Source: Butyrivibrio hungatei NK4A153
Lineage (GTDB): Bacteria > Bacillota > Clostridia > Lachnospirales > Lachnospiraceae
Assembly (NCBI RefSeq): GCF_000424465.1
Contig: NZ_AUJY01000001.1
Location: forward strand, 165,588-229,587
Reading direction: 5' to 3'
DNA: 64,000 nt
The notes beneath the pieces are model-generated. The model saw only the letters and a program-made list of their open reading frames with translations, had not been told where the DNA came from and searched no databases. The position numbers and the translations under genes were made by a program. Of this stretch, positions 42,773-51,337 are shown one piece after another; positions within the stretch are counted from its first letter, which is position 1, and the number at the start of each line of letters is the position of its first letter.

Positions 42773-44668
42773 TTGAGGATACGCTTAAGAGGAAAGAGAA
42801 AAAATGAGGAAAATTATGATTTAATAGTTAAGAAAAACTTAATATGGACGAAAGAAATAAGTTGCAAATTATTAAGATACGCAACAGTGTTCGGAATTGT
42901 AGTAGCAACATCAATGTCTTTATGTGGATGTGATTACAGTGATATGGAAGCATATTATGACCTGCTTGAAGATATCGACACAGATAAAGACATTGATATT
43001 TCAAAGATTCTTGACGAGAATGATATATCTACGGATGATCTGGAAGATATAAGTGATCTCCTGAATCAGCTCGATGATTCATCTAAAGATAATTCTGACG
43101 AGGGGAAGAAAGATGATTCTGATGATGATAAGTTTTCCGATTTAGATCTTAATTTTGACTGCAACAAAGACAAAGATTGCAATAACAATGATTGCAATGA
43201 CGGCAGTACCTGTGATAAAGACAGCGACTGTAACAAAGACAAAGATTGTAACAAAGACAAAGATTGTAACAAGGATGATGCCGGTGATCAGAGCACAGAA
43301 TGTGACAAAGACAAAGAAAAAGATACCGGTGACGATAGGAAGAAAGATACCGATAAAAATAAGGATTGCGATCCGAACAAAGATTCTACAGAAAACACTG
43401 ACAGTGAACAAGACACTGATAATAATGATGAGGCCAATAAAGAAGACACTGACAGTGCAAACAATGAGCATAGCTCAGATAAGCCTGACGATTCCAAGGG
43501 CAATGTCAGCGACCAGAATGGTGGCGAACCGCTTCCGGATGACGGAAGACCTAAGATGGATGCAGCGTATGAAGCTTCATACAGAGGCTTTGACGATGAT
43601 TATACAAGAAAGAATCGTGAAGCTGCAGGAATTACCGATGCAAGCATTGACGAGCTTAAGAAGCAGCAGGAAGGTTATTACGCATACAGCAGATTAAGTG
43701 ATGCGGGAAAGACTCTTTATGTTGAACTTCTTCAGATTATCAATAAAGAGGCAAATGAAATATTTGTTTCTACAAGAGATCCAAATGCAATACAGCTCGC
43801 TTTTGATTATCTAATGATGGATCATCCGGAGATATTCTGGGTGAACGGCTACCGTTATGTAAAACATTTTACAAATAACGGAGGAATTGATAAGCTTGCT
43901 TTTACAGGAGTTTATACATATGATTTAAATGAAGTTGCAAATAGGCAGGCAAAGATGCAGGGATATATCGATACATGTCTTGCAGGTGCACCTTCAACTG
44001 AAGATGAATATTTTGTCGTAAAATATATTTATGACTATCTAATAGCTAATACTGAGTATGATCTCAGAGCTCCTGACAATCAGAATATTTGCTCTGTATT
44101 CCTTAACGGAAAGACAGTTTGTAGCGGATATGCAAGAGCTTCGCAGTATTTGCTTAATAAACTTGGAATTAAGTGTACATACGTTACAGGAATGGCTGAT
44201 AACGGATCCGGAAGTTCTGGACTTCATGCGTGGAACCTTGTAAGATGTAACGGTGATTATTATTACATGGATACAACCTGGGGAGATACAGGAATAACTT
44301 CACGCGATGGAAAGCCCAGAATCAATTATGATTATCTGTGCGCTACAGAAGCAGCAATGAGTGTCAATCACAAGCTTTCTGACAGAATTGATTATCCTGA
44401 TTGTACAAGTACAAAGGATAGCTACTATGTAAGGGAAAACCGTTACATGGAAAGCCCGAATCTCACTCAGGTGGAAGAAATTTTCGCACAGGAATATGAA
44501 TCGGGAAGCGATAATGTTACAGTAAAATGTGAATCTAAGGATACATATAATTCACTGTATGAACAGCTTATAAAAGATGGAGCTGTATATGATTACCTTC
44601 AGGGTGATAAGAAGCTTTCATATACGCTTTTCGAAGATAGTAATACTATTGCCATCTGGCTTAATTAA
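42773..44668 (+). CDS. Transglutaminase-like lipoprotein with Cys/Asp-rich linker
   Basis: A 631-residue protein starting at TTG 42773 (GGGGG about 8 nt upstream). A basic start and hydrophobic stretch (TVFGIVVATSMSLCGC) look like a signal peptide with a lipobox-like LCGC. Residues about 90-260 form a highly acidic low-complexity region with repeated DCNKDK units and many cysteines. Residues about 270-631 hold a transglutaminase-like domain with a clear triad: Cys450 (VCSGYARASQYLL), His485 (LHAWNLV) and Asp500 (YYMDTTWGD). Such domains act as peptidases or crosslinkers on extracellular protein or wall. The 44702 gene is a paralogue. Substrate unknown. Confidence 0.82.
   Translation: MRIRLRGKRKNEENYDLIVKKNLIWTKEISCKLLRYATVFGIVVATSMSLCGCDYSDMEAYYDLLEDIDTDKDIDISKILDENDISTDDLEDISDLLNQLDDSSKDNSDEGKKDDSDDDKFSDLDLNFDCNKDKDCNNNDCNDGSTCDKDSDCNKDKDCNKDKDCNKDDAGDQSTECDKDKEKDTGDDRKKDTDKNKDCDPNKDSTENTDSEQDTDNNDEANKEDTDSANNEHSSDKPDDSKGNVSDQNGGEPLPDDGRPKMDAAYEASYRGFDDDYTRKNREAAGITDASIDELKKQQEGYYAYSRLSDAGKTLYVELLQIINKEANEIFVSTRDPNAIQLAFDYLMMDHPEIFWVNGYRYVKHFTNNGGIDKLAFTGVYTYDLNEVANRQAKMQGYIDTCLAGAPSTEDEYFVVKYIYDYLIANTEYDLRAPDNQNICSVFLNGKTVCSGYARASQYLLNKLGIKCTYVTGMADNGSGSSGLHAWNLVRCNGDYYYMDTTWGDTGITSRDGKPRINYDYLCATEAAMSVNHKLSDRIDYPDCTSTKDSYYVRENRYMESPNLTQVEEIFAQEYESGSDNVTVKCESKDTYNSLYEQLIKDGAVYDYLQGDKKLSYTLFEDSNTIAIWLN
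43226..43279 (+). repeat. 18-bp tandem repeat encoding (DCNKDK)n
   Basis: Three consecutive 18-bp units (43226, 43244, 43262; the third diverged) encode DCNKDK. Related half-units flank both sides from about 43158 to 43290. The unit is a multiple of 3, so the repeat number can change in frame. Confidence 0.85.
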
Positions 44669-44701
44669 AGCAGAATAATATGGCGTAGGTGAGGGGACAT
44701 T

Positions 44702-46144
44702 TTGAAAAATATCTTGGTTAATAAGATAAAGTTTAAAGGCATACATGCAAAAATGGTTGTGGTTATTGCCACGGTTGCTATAGCATCTACATTTTTGTGT
44801 GGTTGTGAGTATTTTGACATTGATGAATTACTGAAAACATTTGATCTGTCGGATTACGATTATGACGATTCGACATTTCTAGAGTCAGATGAAACTGCTT
44901 CAGAGGATAAAGAGGCCGCCGACGAAGCAGCGGAAGAAGGTAGTGATTCTTTGGATTCAGGGATATCCAGTAAGATAAAAGACCCTGAAAACTTCGACTT
45001 TTCATCATTCTACAAAAAGTTCTTTGATACGGACACGGACGGTGATGTAAAAAAAGTTCGTGAAGCAGCGGGACTTACCGATGAAAATTTAAAAAAGGTT
45101 ATGAAAGAGCAGGAAGGAAACTATGCTTATGACAAGCTTACCGAGGCGGGCAGAACTCTTTATGCCGAACTGTATCTGGTTCTTACAAAAGAGTCCGAAG
45201 AGGTATATGTTTCCACAACAAGTGAACAGGCAATAGATATAGTTTTTAATTATCTGATGATCGACCATCCTGAAATATTCTGGGTGGAAGGCTATTCTTT
45301 TAAAAGGTATACTGTTGGTGATGTCACTGAGAAAATGGCTTTTTCGGGTCAATATACCTATGACCTTAAGGAAGTTGCCCAAAGAAAGAAAAAGATTGAT
45401 AAATACGTGAATGAGTGCATTTCGGGTGCACCTTCATCCGACGATGATTATTTAAAGATCAAGTATATTTATGAGTATATTATCGCGAAAACGGACTATG
45501 TGTCCGGAGCGCCTGATAACCAGAATATTTGCTCTGTATTTATCGGAGGAGAGAGTGTATGTAGCGGATATGCCAAGGCTACGCAGTATTTGCTGAATAA
45601 GCTTGGTATTGAGTGCATAACTGTTTCCGGAACGGTAGATACAAGAACAACTTCAGATGCAAAACACTCGTGGAATCTGGTGCAATGTAATGGAAAATAT
45701 TATTATATTGACACTACATGGGGTGATTCTTCATATCAGACGGTAAGTAGCGATAGTGAAAATGTTACAAACCTTCCGAGAGTAAATTACGAATATCTTT
45801 GTGTTACAACAGAGAATATATTGAGCAATCATAAGTTTTCGGATGTTATTGCACTTCCTGAATGTAATAGCATGGAGGACAACTACTATGTGAGAGAAGG
45901 CGCCTATTTTAATAATGACGATCTTGAACATGTCAGAGAACTGTTTGACAGACGCTACAGTGAAGGAAGCGAAAATGTTACGATAAAATGCGCAACGGAA
46001 GATGTATATAATCTGTTATTGGATAAATTGGTATCTAAAGGAGCCGTATTTGATTATCTCAGAGGCGGTTACGACAAAGATAACAAGAAAAATGTTCGTT
46101 ATACGACATTTGAAGAAACCAAGACAATTATTTTCTGGTTGTGA
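44702..46144 (+). CDS. Transglutaminase-like lipoprotein, paralogue of the preceding gene
   Basis: A 480-residue protein starting at TTG 44702 with GAGGGG upstream. The hydrophobic leader ends in FLCGCEYFD, matching the lipobox-like LCGC of the upstream protein. A short acidic linker (about 50-105) replaces the long Cys-rich region. The transglutaminase-like domain has the triad Cys287 (VCSGYAKATQYLL), His322 (KHSWNLV) and Asp337 (YYIDTTWGD), and the blocks DHPEIFWV and APDNQNICSVF are identical or nearly so in both proteins. The two are tandem duplicates that have diverged in the linker. A terminator follows. Confidence 0.83.
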   Translation: MKNILVNKIKFKGIHAKMVVVIATVAIASTFLCGCEYFDIDELLKTFDLSDYDYDDSTFLESDETASEDKEAADEAAEEGSDSLDSGISSKIKDPENFDFSSFYKKFFDTDTDGDVKKVREAAGLTDENLKKVMKEQEGNYAYDKLTEAGRTLYAELYLVLTKESEEVYVSTTSEQAIDIVFNYLMIDHPEIFWVEGYSFKRYTVGDVTEKMAFSGQYTYDLKEVAQRKKKIDKYVNECISGAPSSDDDYLKIKYIYEYIIAKTDYVSGAPDNQNICSVFIGGESVCSGYAKATQYLLNKLGIECITVSGTVDTRTTSDAKHSWNLVQCNGKYYYIDTTWGDSSYQTVSSDSENVTNLPRVNYEYLCVTTENILSNHKFSDVIALPECNSMEDNYYVREGAYFNNDDLEHVRELFDRRYSEGSENVTIKCATEDVYNLLLDKLVSKGAVFDYLRGGYDKDNKKNVRYTTFEETKTIIFWL

Positions 46145-46156
46145 CAGGTAAACTAT

Positions 46157-46206
46157 AACATTGTTGGTATTAGCGGTAATATCGTTAATGCCAACAATGT
46201 TTTTCT
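46157..46206 (+). terminator. Terminator after the transglutaminase pair
   Basis: AACATTGTTGG and CCAACAATGTT pair with additional A/T pairs inside (TATTA-TTAAT), followed by TTTTTCT. Confidence 0.88.
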
Positions 46207-46247
46207 GTGCTTTAATATCGTAGGAAATTATTTATTTAACTGAGAAG

Positions 46248-46258
46248 TGTGGTATACT
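46248..46258 (+). promoter_or_regulatory. Extended -10 promoter before the Asp23 gene
   Basis: TGTGGTATACT contains TGG directly before TATACT, the extended -10 arrangement; a weak T-rich -35 region lies about 16 bp upstream. The same 11-mer recurs at 58436. Confidence 0.55.
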
Positions 46259-46291
46259 ATGTAGAAAGACTTAATATGAGGTGAAAGTAAT

Positions 46292-46645
46292 ATGGGAAAA
46301 GAACTTGCGGAAATCGGAGCAGTAAAGATTGCCGATGACGTTTTAGCCAGAATAGCAGCCCTTGCAGCTCTTGAAGTTGACGGTGTATCCGCCATGGCAG
46401 GTAATTATACAAGCGATGTACTTGAAAAGGTAAGTCGCAAAAATCTTGCGAAGGGAGCCAAGGTTGTAGTGGGACAGACTCAGGTGAAAGTTGATCTTTC
46501 CCTTATGATGTCTTACGGATACAATATTCCTGCTACATGTCAGCAGGCTCAGACTCGTGTTCAGACAGCTATTGAGAACATGACAGGTCTTGAAGTTACT
46601 GACGTAAATGTTAGGATTGCCGGCATTACAATGCCAAAAGCATAA
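46292..46645 (+). CDS. Asp23/Gls24 family envelope stress protein
   Basis: A 117-residue protein of the Asp23/Gls24 (YloU/YqhY) family. GAVKIADDVLARIAALAALE and VDGVSAMAGN, followed by VKVDLSLMMSYGYNIPATCQ and VTDVNVRIAGI, are the family blocks. Members next to nusB (YqhY) have been linked to fatty acid/acetyl-CoA carboxylase control in Bacillus; others to cell-envelope stress. The position directly before nusB is conserved and supports the YqhY-type assignment. Begins a long operon through recN or beyond. Confidence 0.9.
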   Translation: MGKELAEIGAVKIADDVLARIAALAALEVDGVSAMAGNYTSDVLEKVSRKNLAKGAKVVVGQTQVKVDLSLMMSYGYNIPATCQQAQTRVQTAIENMTGLEVTDVNVRIAGITMPKA

Positions 46646-46667
46646 AAAATATCAGAGTGAGAGAAGA

Positions 46668-47072
46668 ATGATGAACAGAAGCTTACTGAGAGAGCAGGTA
46701 TTTAAACTGCTCTTTCGTGTTGAATTTAACCCTATGGAAGAAATGCCTGAACAGGAGGAGCTTTTTACCTCAACAAGTGACGACGATTTTTCCAAACAAG
46801 ATGCTGATTATATCAGAGAAAAATATGAGAAGATAGCCGAGAAACTCGATGATATCGACAAGGCTATCAATGAGAAGACAAAGGGCTGGGACACAGATCG
46901 TATGGCCAAGGTTGAGCTTACAATAATAAGGCTTGCCGTATACGAGATTAAGCACGATGATTCTGTTCCTACCGGAGTTGCTATCAATGAGGCAGTTGAA
47001 CTTGCAAAGAAGTTTGGACAGGACGGTTCACCCGCCTTTGTGAATGGAGTGTTAGCTAAATTTGCGGAGTGA
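46668..47072 (+). CDS. nusB: Transcription antitermination factor NusB
   Basis: A 134-residue all-helical protein that, with NusE (S10), binds boxA of rRNA leaders. SLLREQVFKLLFRVEFNP, then WDTDRMAKVELTIIRLAVYE and VPTGVAINEAVELAKKFGQD are diagnostic, as is the ending SPAFVNGVLAKF. The start is one of two adjacent ATGs (46668 or 46671); the longer frame from 46608 overlaps the previous gene and is not used. Its end overlaps xseA by 11 bp. Confidence 0.95.
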   Translation: MMNRSLLREQVFKLLFRVEFNPMEEMPEQEELFTSTSDDDFSKQDADYIREKYEKIAEKLDDIDKAINEKTKGWDTDRMAKVELTIIRLAVYEIKHDDSVPTGVAINEAVELAKKFGQDGSPAFVNGVLAKFAE

Positions 47073-48282
47073 ATATACAGTCACACAAGTTAATGCCTAT
47101 ATAAAGAACATGTTTACTCAGGATTTCCTTTTGAGATCAATCACAGTCAAAGGGGAGATCAGTAATTGCAGGTACCACTCTTCGGGACACATCTATTTTA
47201 CGATGAAGGATTCGGGTGGTGCCATTTCTTGTGTAATGTTTCGCGGAGACAGAGACAGGGGCGGCCTTAAGTTTCAGATGAAGGAAGGGCAGCAGGTCAA
47301 AGTTTCCGGAACTGTTGATGTATATGAAAGAGATGGCAAATATCAGCTCTATGCCAGAAATATCGAACTTGACGGCGAAGGAGCTCTTTTTGAGAAATAT
47401 GAAGAGTTAAAGAAGAGATTGGCGGAATCCGGAATGTTTGCTGATGAATACAAGCAGCCCATTCCGACATATATAAAAACTCTTGGCGTAGTTACTGCTT
47501 CTACGGGAGCGGCTGTGCGGGATATTATCAATGTTGCCACCCGCAGAAATCCACATATTCAGATTATTCTTTATCCTGCCATCGTACAGGGAGATCAGGC
47601 TGCCGAGAGCATAGTCAGAGGAATCGAGACTTTATCGGAAATGCAGACTGATGTTATCATTGTCGGACGTGGCGGAGGTTCTATCGAAGATTTATGGGCT
47701 TTTAATGAGGAAATTGTTGCGGAAGCAATATTTAATTGCCCTGTTCCAATCATTTCAGCAGTCGGACATGAAACTGATACAACAATAGCCGATTACGTGG
47801 CGGACAGAAGAGCACCTACACCTTCAGCGGCAGCTGAGATTGCAGTGTTTGAGTATAGAAGATTTGTGCAGGATCTCGAAGACTATTCTTATACGCTGCA
47901 AAAGAGTATGAACAGGGTAATCGGTACACTTAAGCTAAAAGAGGCAAAGTACGCCGACAGTTTAAGGCACTTAAGTCCGATGGGCAGAATAAAGGAAAAG
48001 CTTCTCAGAATGGATAAGTTGCAGGATGCGATTCAGACTCTCATGGACAGAAAGATCATGGAAGCGCGTAACAGATTCATGGTCGATGCACAGAAATTAA
48101 AGGGTTTGTCGCCGCTTGAAAGGCTTATGGGAGGATATTCGTACACAGCGGATGAAAACGGTAAGAATGTTCGCAGCATTAATCAGGTAAAGAAAGGCGA
48201 TGAATTATCAATATATGTAACCGACGGAGTTATAAAGGCGGAGGCTACAGAAACTACCGCTATAGACAGAAGTAACATATAA
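47062..48282 (+). CDS. xseA: Exodeoxyribonuclease VII large subunit
   Basis: A 406-residue subunit of the single-strand-specific exonuclease. An N-terminal OB-fold (ITVKGEISNCRYHSSGHIYF), a catalytic region with GRGGGSIEDLWAFNEE and SAVGHETDTTIADYVADRRA, and a helical C-terminus that binds XseB are present. The start is TTG 47062, overlapping the nusB end, because no ATG or GTG fits. It partners with XseB encoded 14 bp later. Confidence 0.95.
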   Translation: MRSEYTVTQVNAYIKNMFTQDFLLRSITVKGEISNCRYHSSGHIYFTMKDSGGAISCVMFRGDRDRGGLKFQMKEGQQVKVSGTVDVYERDGKYQLYARNIELDGEGALFEKYEELKKRLAESGMFADEYKQPIPTYIKTLGVVTASTGAAVRDIINVATRRNPHIQIILYPAIVQGDQAAESIVRGIETLSEMQTDVIIVGRGGGSIEDLWAFNEEIVAEAIFNCPVPIISAVGHETDTTIADYVADRRAPTPSAAAEIAVFEYRRFVQDLEDYSYTLQKSMNRVIGTLKLKEAKYADSLRHLSPMGRIKEKLLRMDKLQDAIQTLMDRKIMEARNRFMVDAQKLKGLSPLERLMGGYSYTADENGKNVRSINQVKKGDELSIYVTDGVIKAEATETTAIDRSNI

Positions 48283-48296
48283 CAGGGAGATGTTTT

Positions 48297-48530
48297 ATGG
48301 CTGCCAAAAAGGAACAGAAAGAAAAAAACAACATATCTGTCGAGGAGGCTTTTTCCAAGATAGAAGAAAAGATACAGGCGCTTGAAAAAGATGATATATC
48401 TCTTGATGATTCTTTTAAAGAATATCAGGAAGGAATGACACTTATAAAGCAGTGCCATGAGATGATCGAGAGCGTAGAGAAAAAAGTACAGAAAATTGCA
48501 ACGGATGGCAGTCTGGAGGATTTTGATTAA
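48297..48530 (+). CDS. xseB: Exodeoxyribonuclease VII small subunit
   Basis: A 77-residue helical protein. NISVEEAFSKIEEKIQALEK and DDSFKEYQEGMTLIKQCHEM are the XseB pattern. Multiple small subunits coat the large subunit. Stop overlaps the next start (TAATG), so ispA is translationally coupled. Confidence 0.93.
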   Translation: MAAKKEQKEKNNISVEEAFSKIEEKIQALEKDDISLDDSFKEYQEGMTLIKQCHEMIESVEKKVQKIATDGSLEDFD

Positions 48531-49474
48531 TGTCACAAAATGATTTTAATGCCGAGCTTTCAAAGAGAGCTGAGCATGTGGAAGAGATATTAAAGAAGTT
48601 TCTTCCGAAAGAAGAAGGATATGCAAAGAAAGTAATCGAGGCTATGAATTACAGTCTTTTGGCAGGCGGAAAGAGACTCAGACCTGTCATGATGCTTGAA
48701 TCATATAAACTTTTTGCAGGTGAAGATGCCGATGAGGCGGTGGTAGAGCCTTTCATGGCGGCAATGGAGATGATACATACGTATTCTCTTGTACATGACG
48801 ATCTTCCTGCAATGGATAACGATGAATACAGAAGGGGAAGAAAGACAACACACGCCGTATATGGCGCGGGAATGGCAACGCTTGCGGGCGATGCGCTGCT
48901 CAACTTTGCTTTTGAGACAGCGATAAACGGCGCAGTTGCAGGGGAAAAGCTATCCTCTTATGACGGAGATACAGACAACAGATATTTTGCGGCGCTTAAA
49001 GTCTTGTCAAAAAAGGCCGGAATATATGGAATGGTCGGCGGTCAGTGTGCGGATATAATGGCTGAGAATGCGACCGGTGTTCCAAAAGACGAGATGAGTG
49101 ATATACTTTCATATATAGACGAAAATAAAACTGCAGCGCTTATTGAGAGCAGTCTTATGGTCGGCGCGATCCTGGGCGGAGCCTCAAAGGATTCCGTTGC
49201 AGCTATGGAGAAAGCCGGAAGCTGCGTCGGAATAGCATTCCAGATTCAGGATGATATTCTTGATATAATCGGAGATCAGGAAGAGATTGGAAAGCCTGTG
49301 GGCTCCGATGAGAAGAACAATAAGAGCACGTATGTAAGCCTTAACGGCATGGAGGCTGCATCGGCAAAGGTAAAAGAACTGTCTGAAATGGCAGAGGAGA
49401 TTTTGAAAAAACAGGGATTTGAGGATTCTTTTTTGGGTAATCTGTTTGATTCTCTGATCCACAGAAGGAAATGA
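48530..49474 (+). CDS. ispA: Polyprenyl synthetase (farnesyl diphosphate synthase)
   Basis: A 314-residue trans-prenyltransferase. The first aspartate-rich motif is DDLPAMDNDEYRRGR (about residues 86-100) and the second is QIQDDILDIIGD (about 238); GGKRLRPVMMLES binds IPP. The short-chain determinants before the first motif (SLVHDDLPAMD) fit farnesyl diphosphate synthase. It makes the allylic primer used by UppS. Gene order xseA-xseB-ispA-dxs is conserved. Confidence 0.94.
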   Translation: MSQNDFNAELSKRAEHVEEILKKFLPKEEGYAKKVIEAMNYSLLAGGKRLRPVMMLESYKLFAGEDADEAVVEPFMAAMEMIHTYSLVHDDLPAMDNDEYRRGRKTTHAVYGAGMATLAGDALLNFAFETAINGAVAGEKLSSYDGDTDNRYFAALKVLSKKAGIYGMVGGQCADIMAENATGVPKDEMSDILSYIDENKTAALIESSLMVGAILGGASKDSVAAMEKAGSCVGIAFQIQDDILDIIGDQEEIGKPVGSDEKNNKSTYVSLNGMEAASAKVKELSEMAEEILKKQGFEDSFLGNLFDSLIHRRK

Positions 49475-49480
49475 TATGTT

Positions 49481-51331
49481 ATGTTACTTGAACTAATAAA
49501 TAAAACCGGTGATATAAAGAAAATACCCCAGCAGAGATATCAGGAACTAGCAGGGGAAATACGCCATTTTTTGATCGAAAGCATCTCAAAAACAGGTGGA
49601 CATCTTGCGTCCAATCTGGGTGCGGTCGAACTTACAATGGCACTTCATTTGGCACTTGACCTTCCAAAGGACAAGATTATATGGGATGTAGGCCATCAGG
49701 CATATACACATAAGATTCTTACCGGTAGAAAAGATAAATTTGATACACTCAGGCAGTTTGGGGGACTCAGCGGATTTCCCAAAAGATGTGAGAGCAGCAC
49801 AGATTGTTTTGATACGGGACACAGTTCGACTTCCATATCGGCCGGACTTGGTATGGTAAAGGCAAGAGACCTTATGGGAGAGGATTATACCGTTGTGTCT
49901 GTTATCGGCGATGGATCGCTTACGGGCGGACTTGCCTATGAAGCGCTCAATAACGCATCAAAACTTGAGACAAACTTTATCATTATCTTAAATGACAATG
50001 AGATGTCCATTTCGGAGAGCGTCGGAGGAATGAAGAAATACCTCAACAGCGTTCGTACGGCAGACGGATATCTTAACCTCAAAGAGGATATTTATGCACA
50101 GCTTAGCAGTAATCACAAGGTTGTAAACGGTATCAGAAGGGCTAAGAACAGTTTCAAACAGCTCTTTGTACCGGGAATGGTATTTGAGAATCTTGGAATT
50201 ACTTATCTGGGCCCCGTAGACGGACATAACGTCGCAAGCCTTGAGAAGACCATAAAAGAGGCTAAAAAGGTCAAGAAAGCGGTTATGATACACGTTATGA
50301 CCAAGAAAGGTATGGGATACGGCCCTGCAGAGAGACATCCTGCAAGATTCCACGGAACCGAGCCGTTTATCGTTGAGAACGGACTTCCGAGAAATCCCAG
50401 AACCACAGCCAATTATCAGGACATTTTCAGCACTGTAATGTGTAAGCTCGGTGCGAGAAATGCCAAGGTTGCAGCGATCACTGCGGCAATGGCGGACGGA
50501 ACCGGACTTAAGAGATTCAGAAATATGTATCCCGACAGATTTATCGATGCGGGAATTGCAGAGGAACATGCGGTAACATTTGCGGCAGGAATGGCAGCAG
50601 GAGGATATAAGCCTGTATTTGCGGTTTATTCATCATTCCTTCAGAGAGCGTATGACCAGATACTTGAGGATGTATGTCTTCAGAAACTCCCGGTTGTCTT
50701 TGCAATTGACAGAGCGGGACTTGTCGGAAGCGACGGAGAGACCCACCAGGGTATTTTTGATGTCGCATTCCTTTCATCGATGCCGAATATGCACATAATG
50801 GCGCCCAAGAATAAATGGGAGCTTTCGGATATGCTTAAGTTTGCGGTAGATTTTGATATGCCGATCGCAGTCAGATATCCGAGAGGAAATGCTTACGACG
50901 GGCTCAAAGATTTCAGGGCACCCGTAAAGCTTGGTAAGTGCGAACCACTTTATGAAGAGAAAGACATCTGTCTTCTTGCACTCGGATCTATGGTAAAGAT
51001 AGGCGAGGAAGTGCGTAAGATCCTTAAAGACAGAGGGCTTAACTGCAGTCTTGTAAATGCACGCTTTTACAAGCCTATAGATACTGATTACATCAAGGCG
51101 GCTTCACACAGCCACAAGCTCTTTGTCACAATGGAGGAGAATGTCCTTACAGGCGGCTTTGGTGAGAAAGTCAGAGAATATGTCGATACAAACAGAATTG
51201 ATGCGAGTGTGCTTAATATTGCGATCCCCGATCAGTTCGTTACACACGGAAGTGTCGACAAGCTCAGAAGTGAGCTTAAGATAGATGCAGATTCTATCGC
51301 AGAAAGAATTATGAATGAATTGCACAGGTAA
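49481..51331 (+). CDS. dxs: 1-deoxy-D-xylulose 5-phosphate synthase
   Basis: A 616-residue thiamine-diphosphate enzyme that joins pyruvate and glyceraldehyde 3-phosphate, the first step of the MEP pathway. GHQAYTHKILTGR and FKRCESSTDCFDTGHSSTSI-like N-terminal blocks, the TPP motif VIGDGSLTGGLAYEALNNAS (about 145), the pyrimidine domain DAGIAEEHAVTFAAGMAAGG and DRAGLVGSDGETHQG, and a C-terminal transketolase domain are in order. Full length. ATG 49481 is 6 bp after the ispA stop, with AAGGAA upstream. Confidence 0.97.
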   Translation: MLLELINKTGDIKKIPQQRYQELAGEIRHFLIESISKTGGHLASNLGAVELTMALHLALDLPKDKIIWDVGHQAYTHKILTGRKDKFDTLRQFGGLSGFPKRCESSTDCFDTGHSSTSISAGLGMVKARDLMGEDYTVVSVIGDGSLTGGLAYEALNNASKLETNFIIILNDNEMSISESVGGMKKYLNSVRTADGYLNLKEDIYAQLSSNHKVVNGIRRAKNSFKQLFVPGMVFENLGITYLGPVDGHNVASLEKTIKEAKKVKKAVMIHVMTKKGMGYGPAERHPARFHGTEPFIVENGLPRNPRTTANYQDIFSTVMCKLGARNAKVAAITAAMADGTGLKRFRNMYPDRFIDAGIAEEHAVTFAAGMAAGGYKPVFAVYSSFLQRAYDQILEDVCLQKLPVVFAIDRAGLVGSDGETHQGIFDVAFLSSMPNMHIMAPKNKWELSDMLKFAVDFDMPIAVRYPRGNAYDGLKDFRAPVKLGKCEPLYEEKDICLLALGSMVKIGEEVRKILKDRGLNCSLVNARFYKPIDTDYIKAASHSHKLFVTMEENVLTGGFGEKVREYVDTNRIDASVLNIAIPDQFVTHGSVDKLRSELKIDADSIAERIMNELHR

Positions 51332-51337
51332 TGATAT

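Noticed and set aside
43158-43290. Possible CRISPR-like array from the regular short repeats
   Set aside because: Units are 18 bp, directly abutting, in frame with a long ORF and without spacers; they encode DCNKDK.
43155-43697. 180-codon plus-strand frame of Thr/Lys/Ile repeats
   Set aside because: Alternate frame of the repetitive linker of the transglutaminase-like lipoprotein; repeats keep it open by chance.
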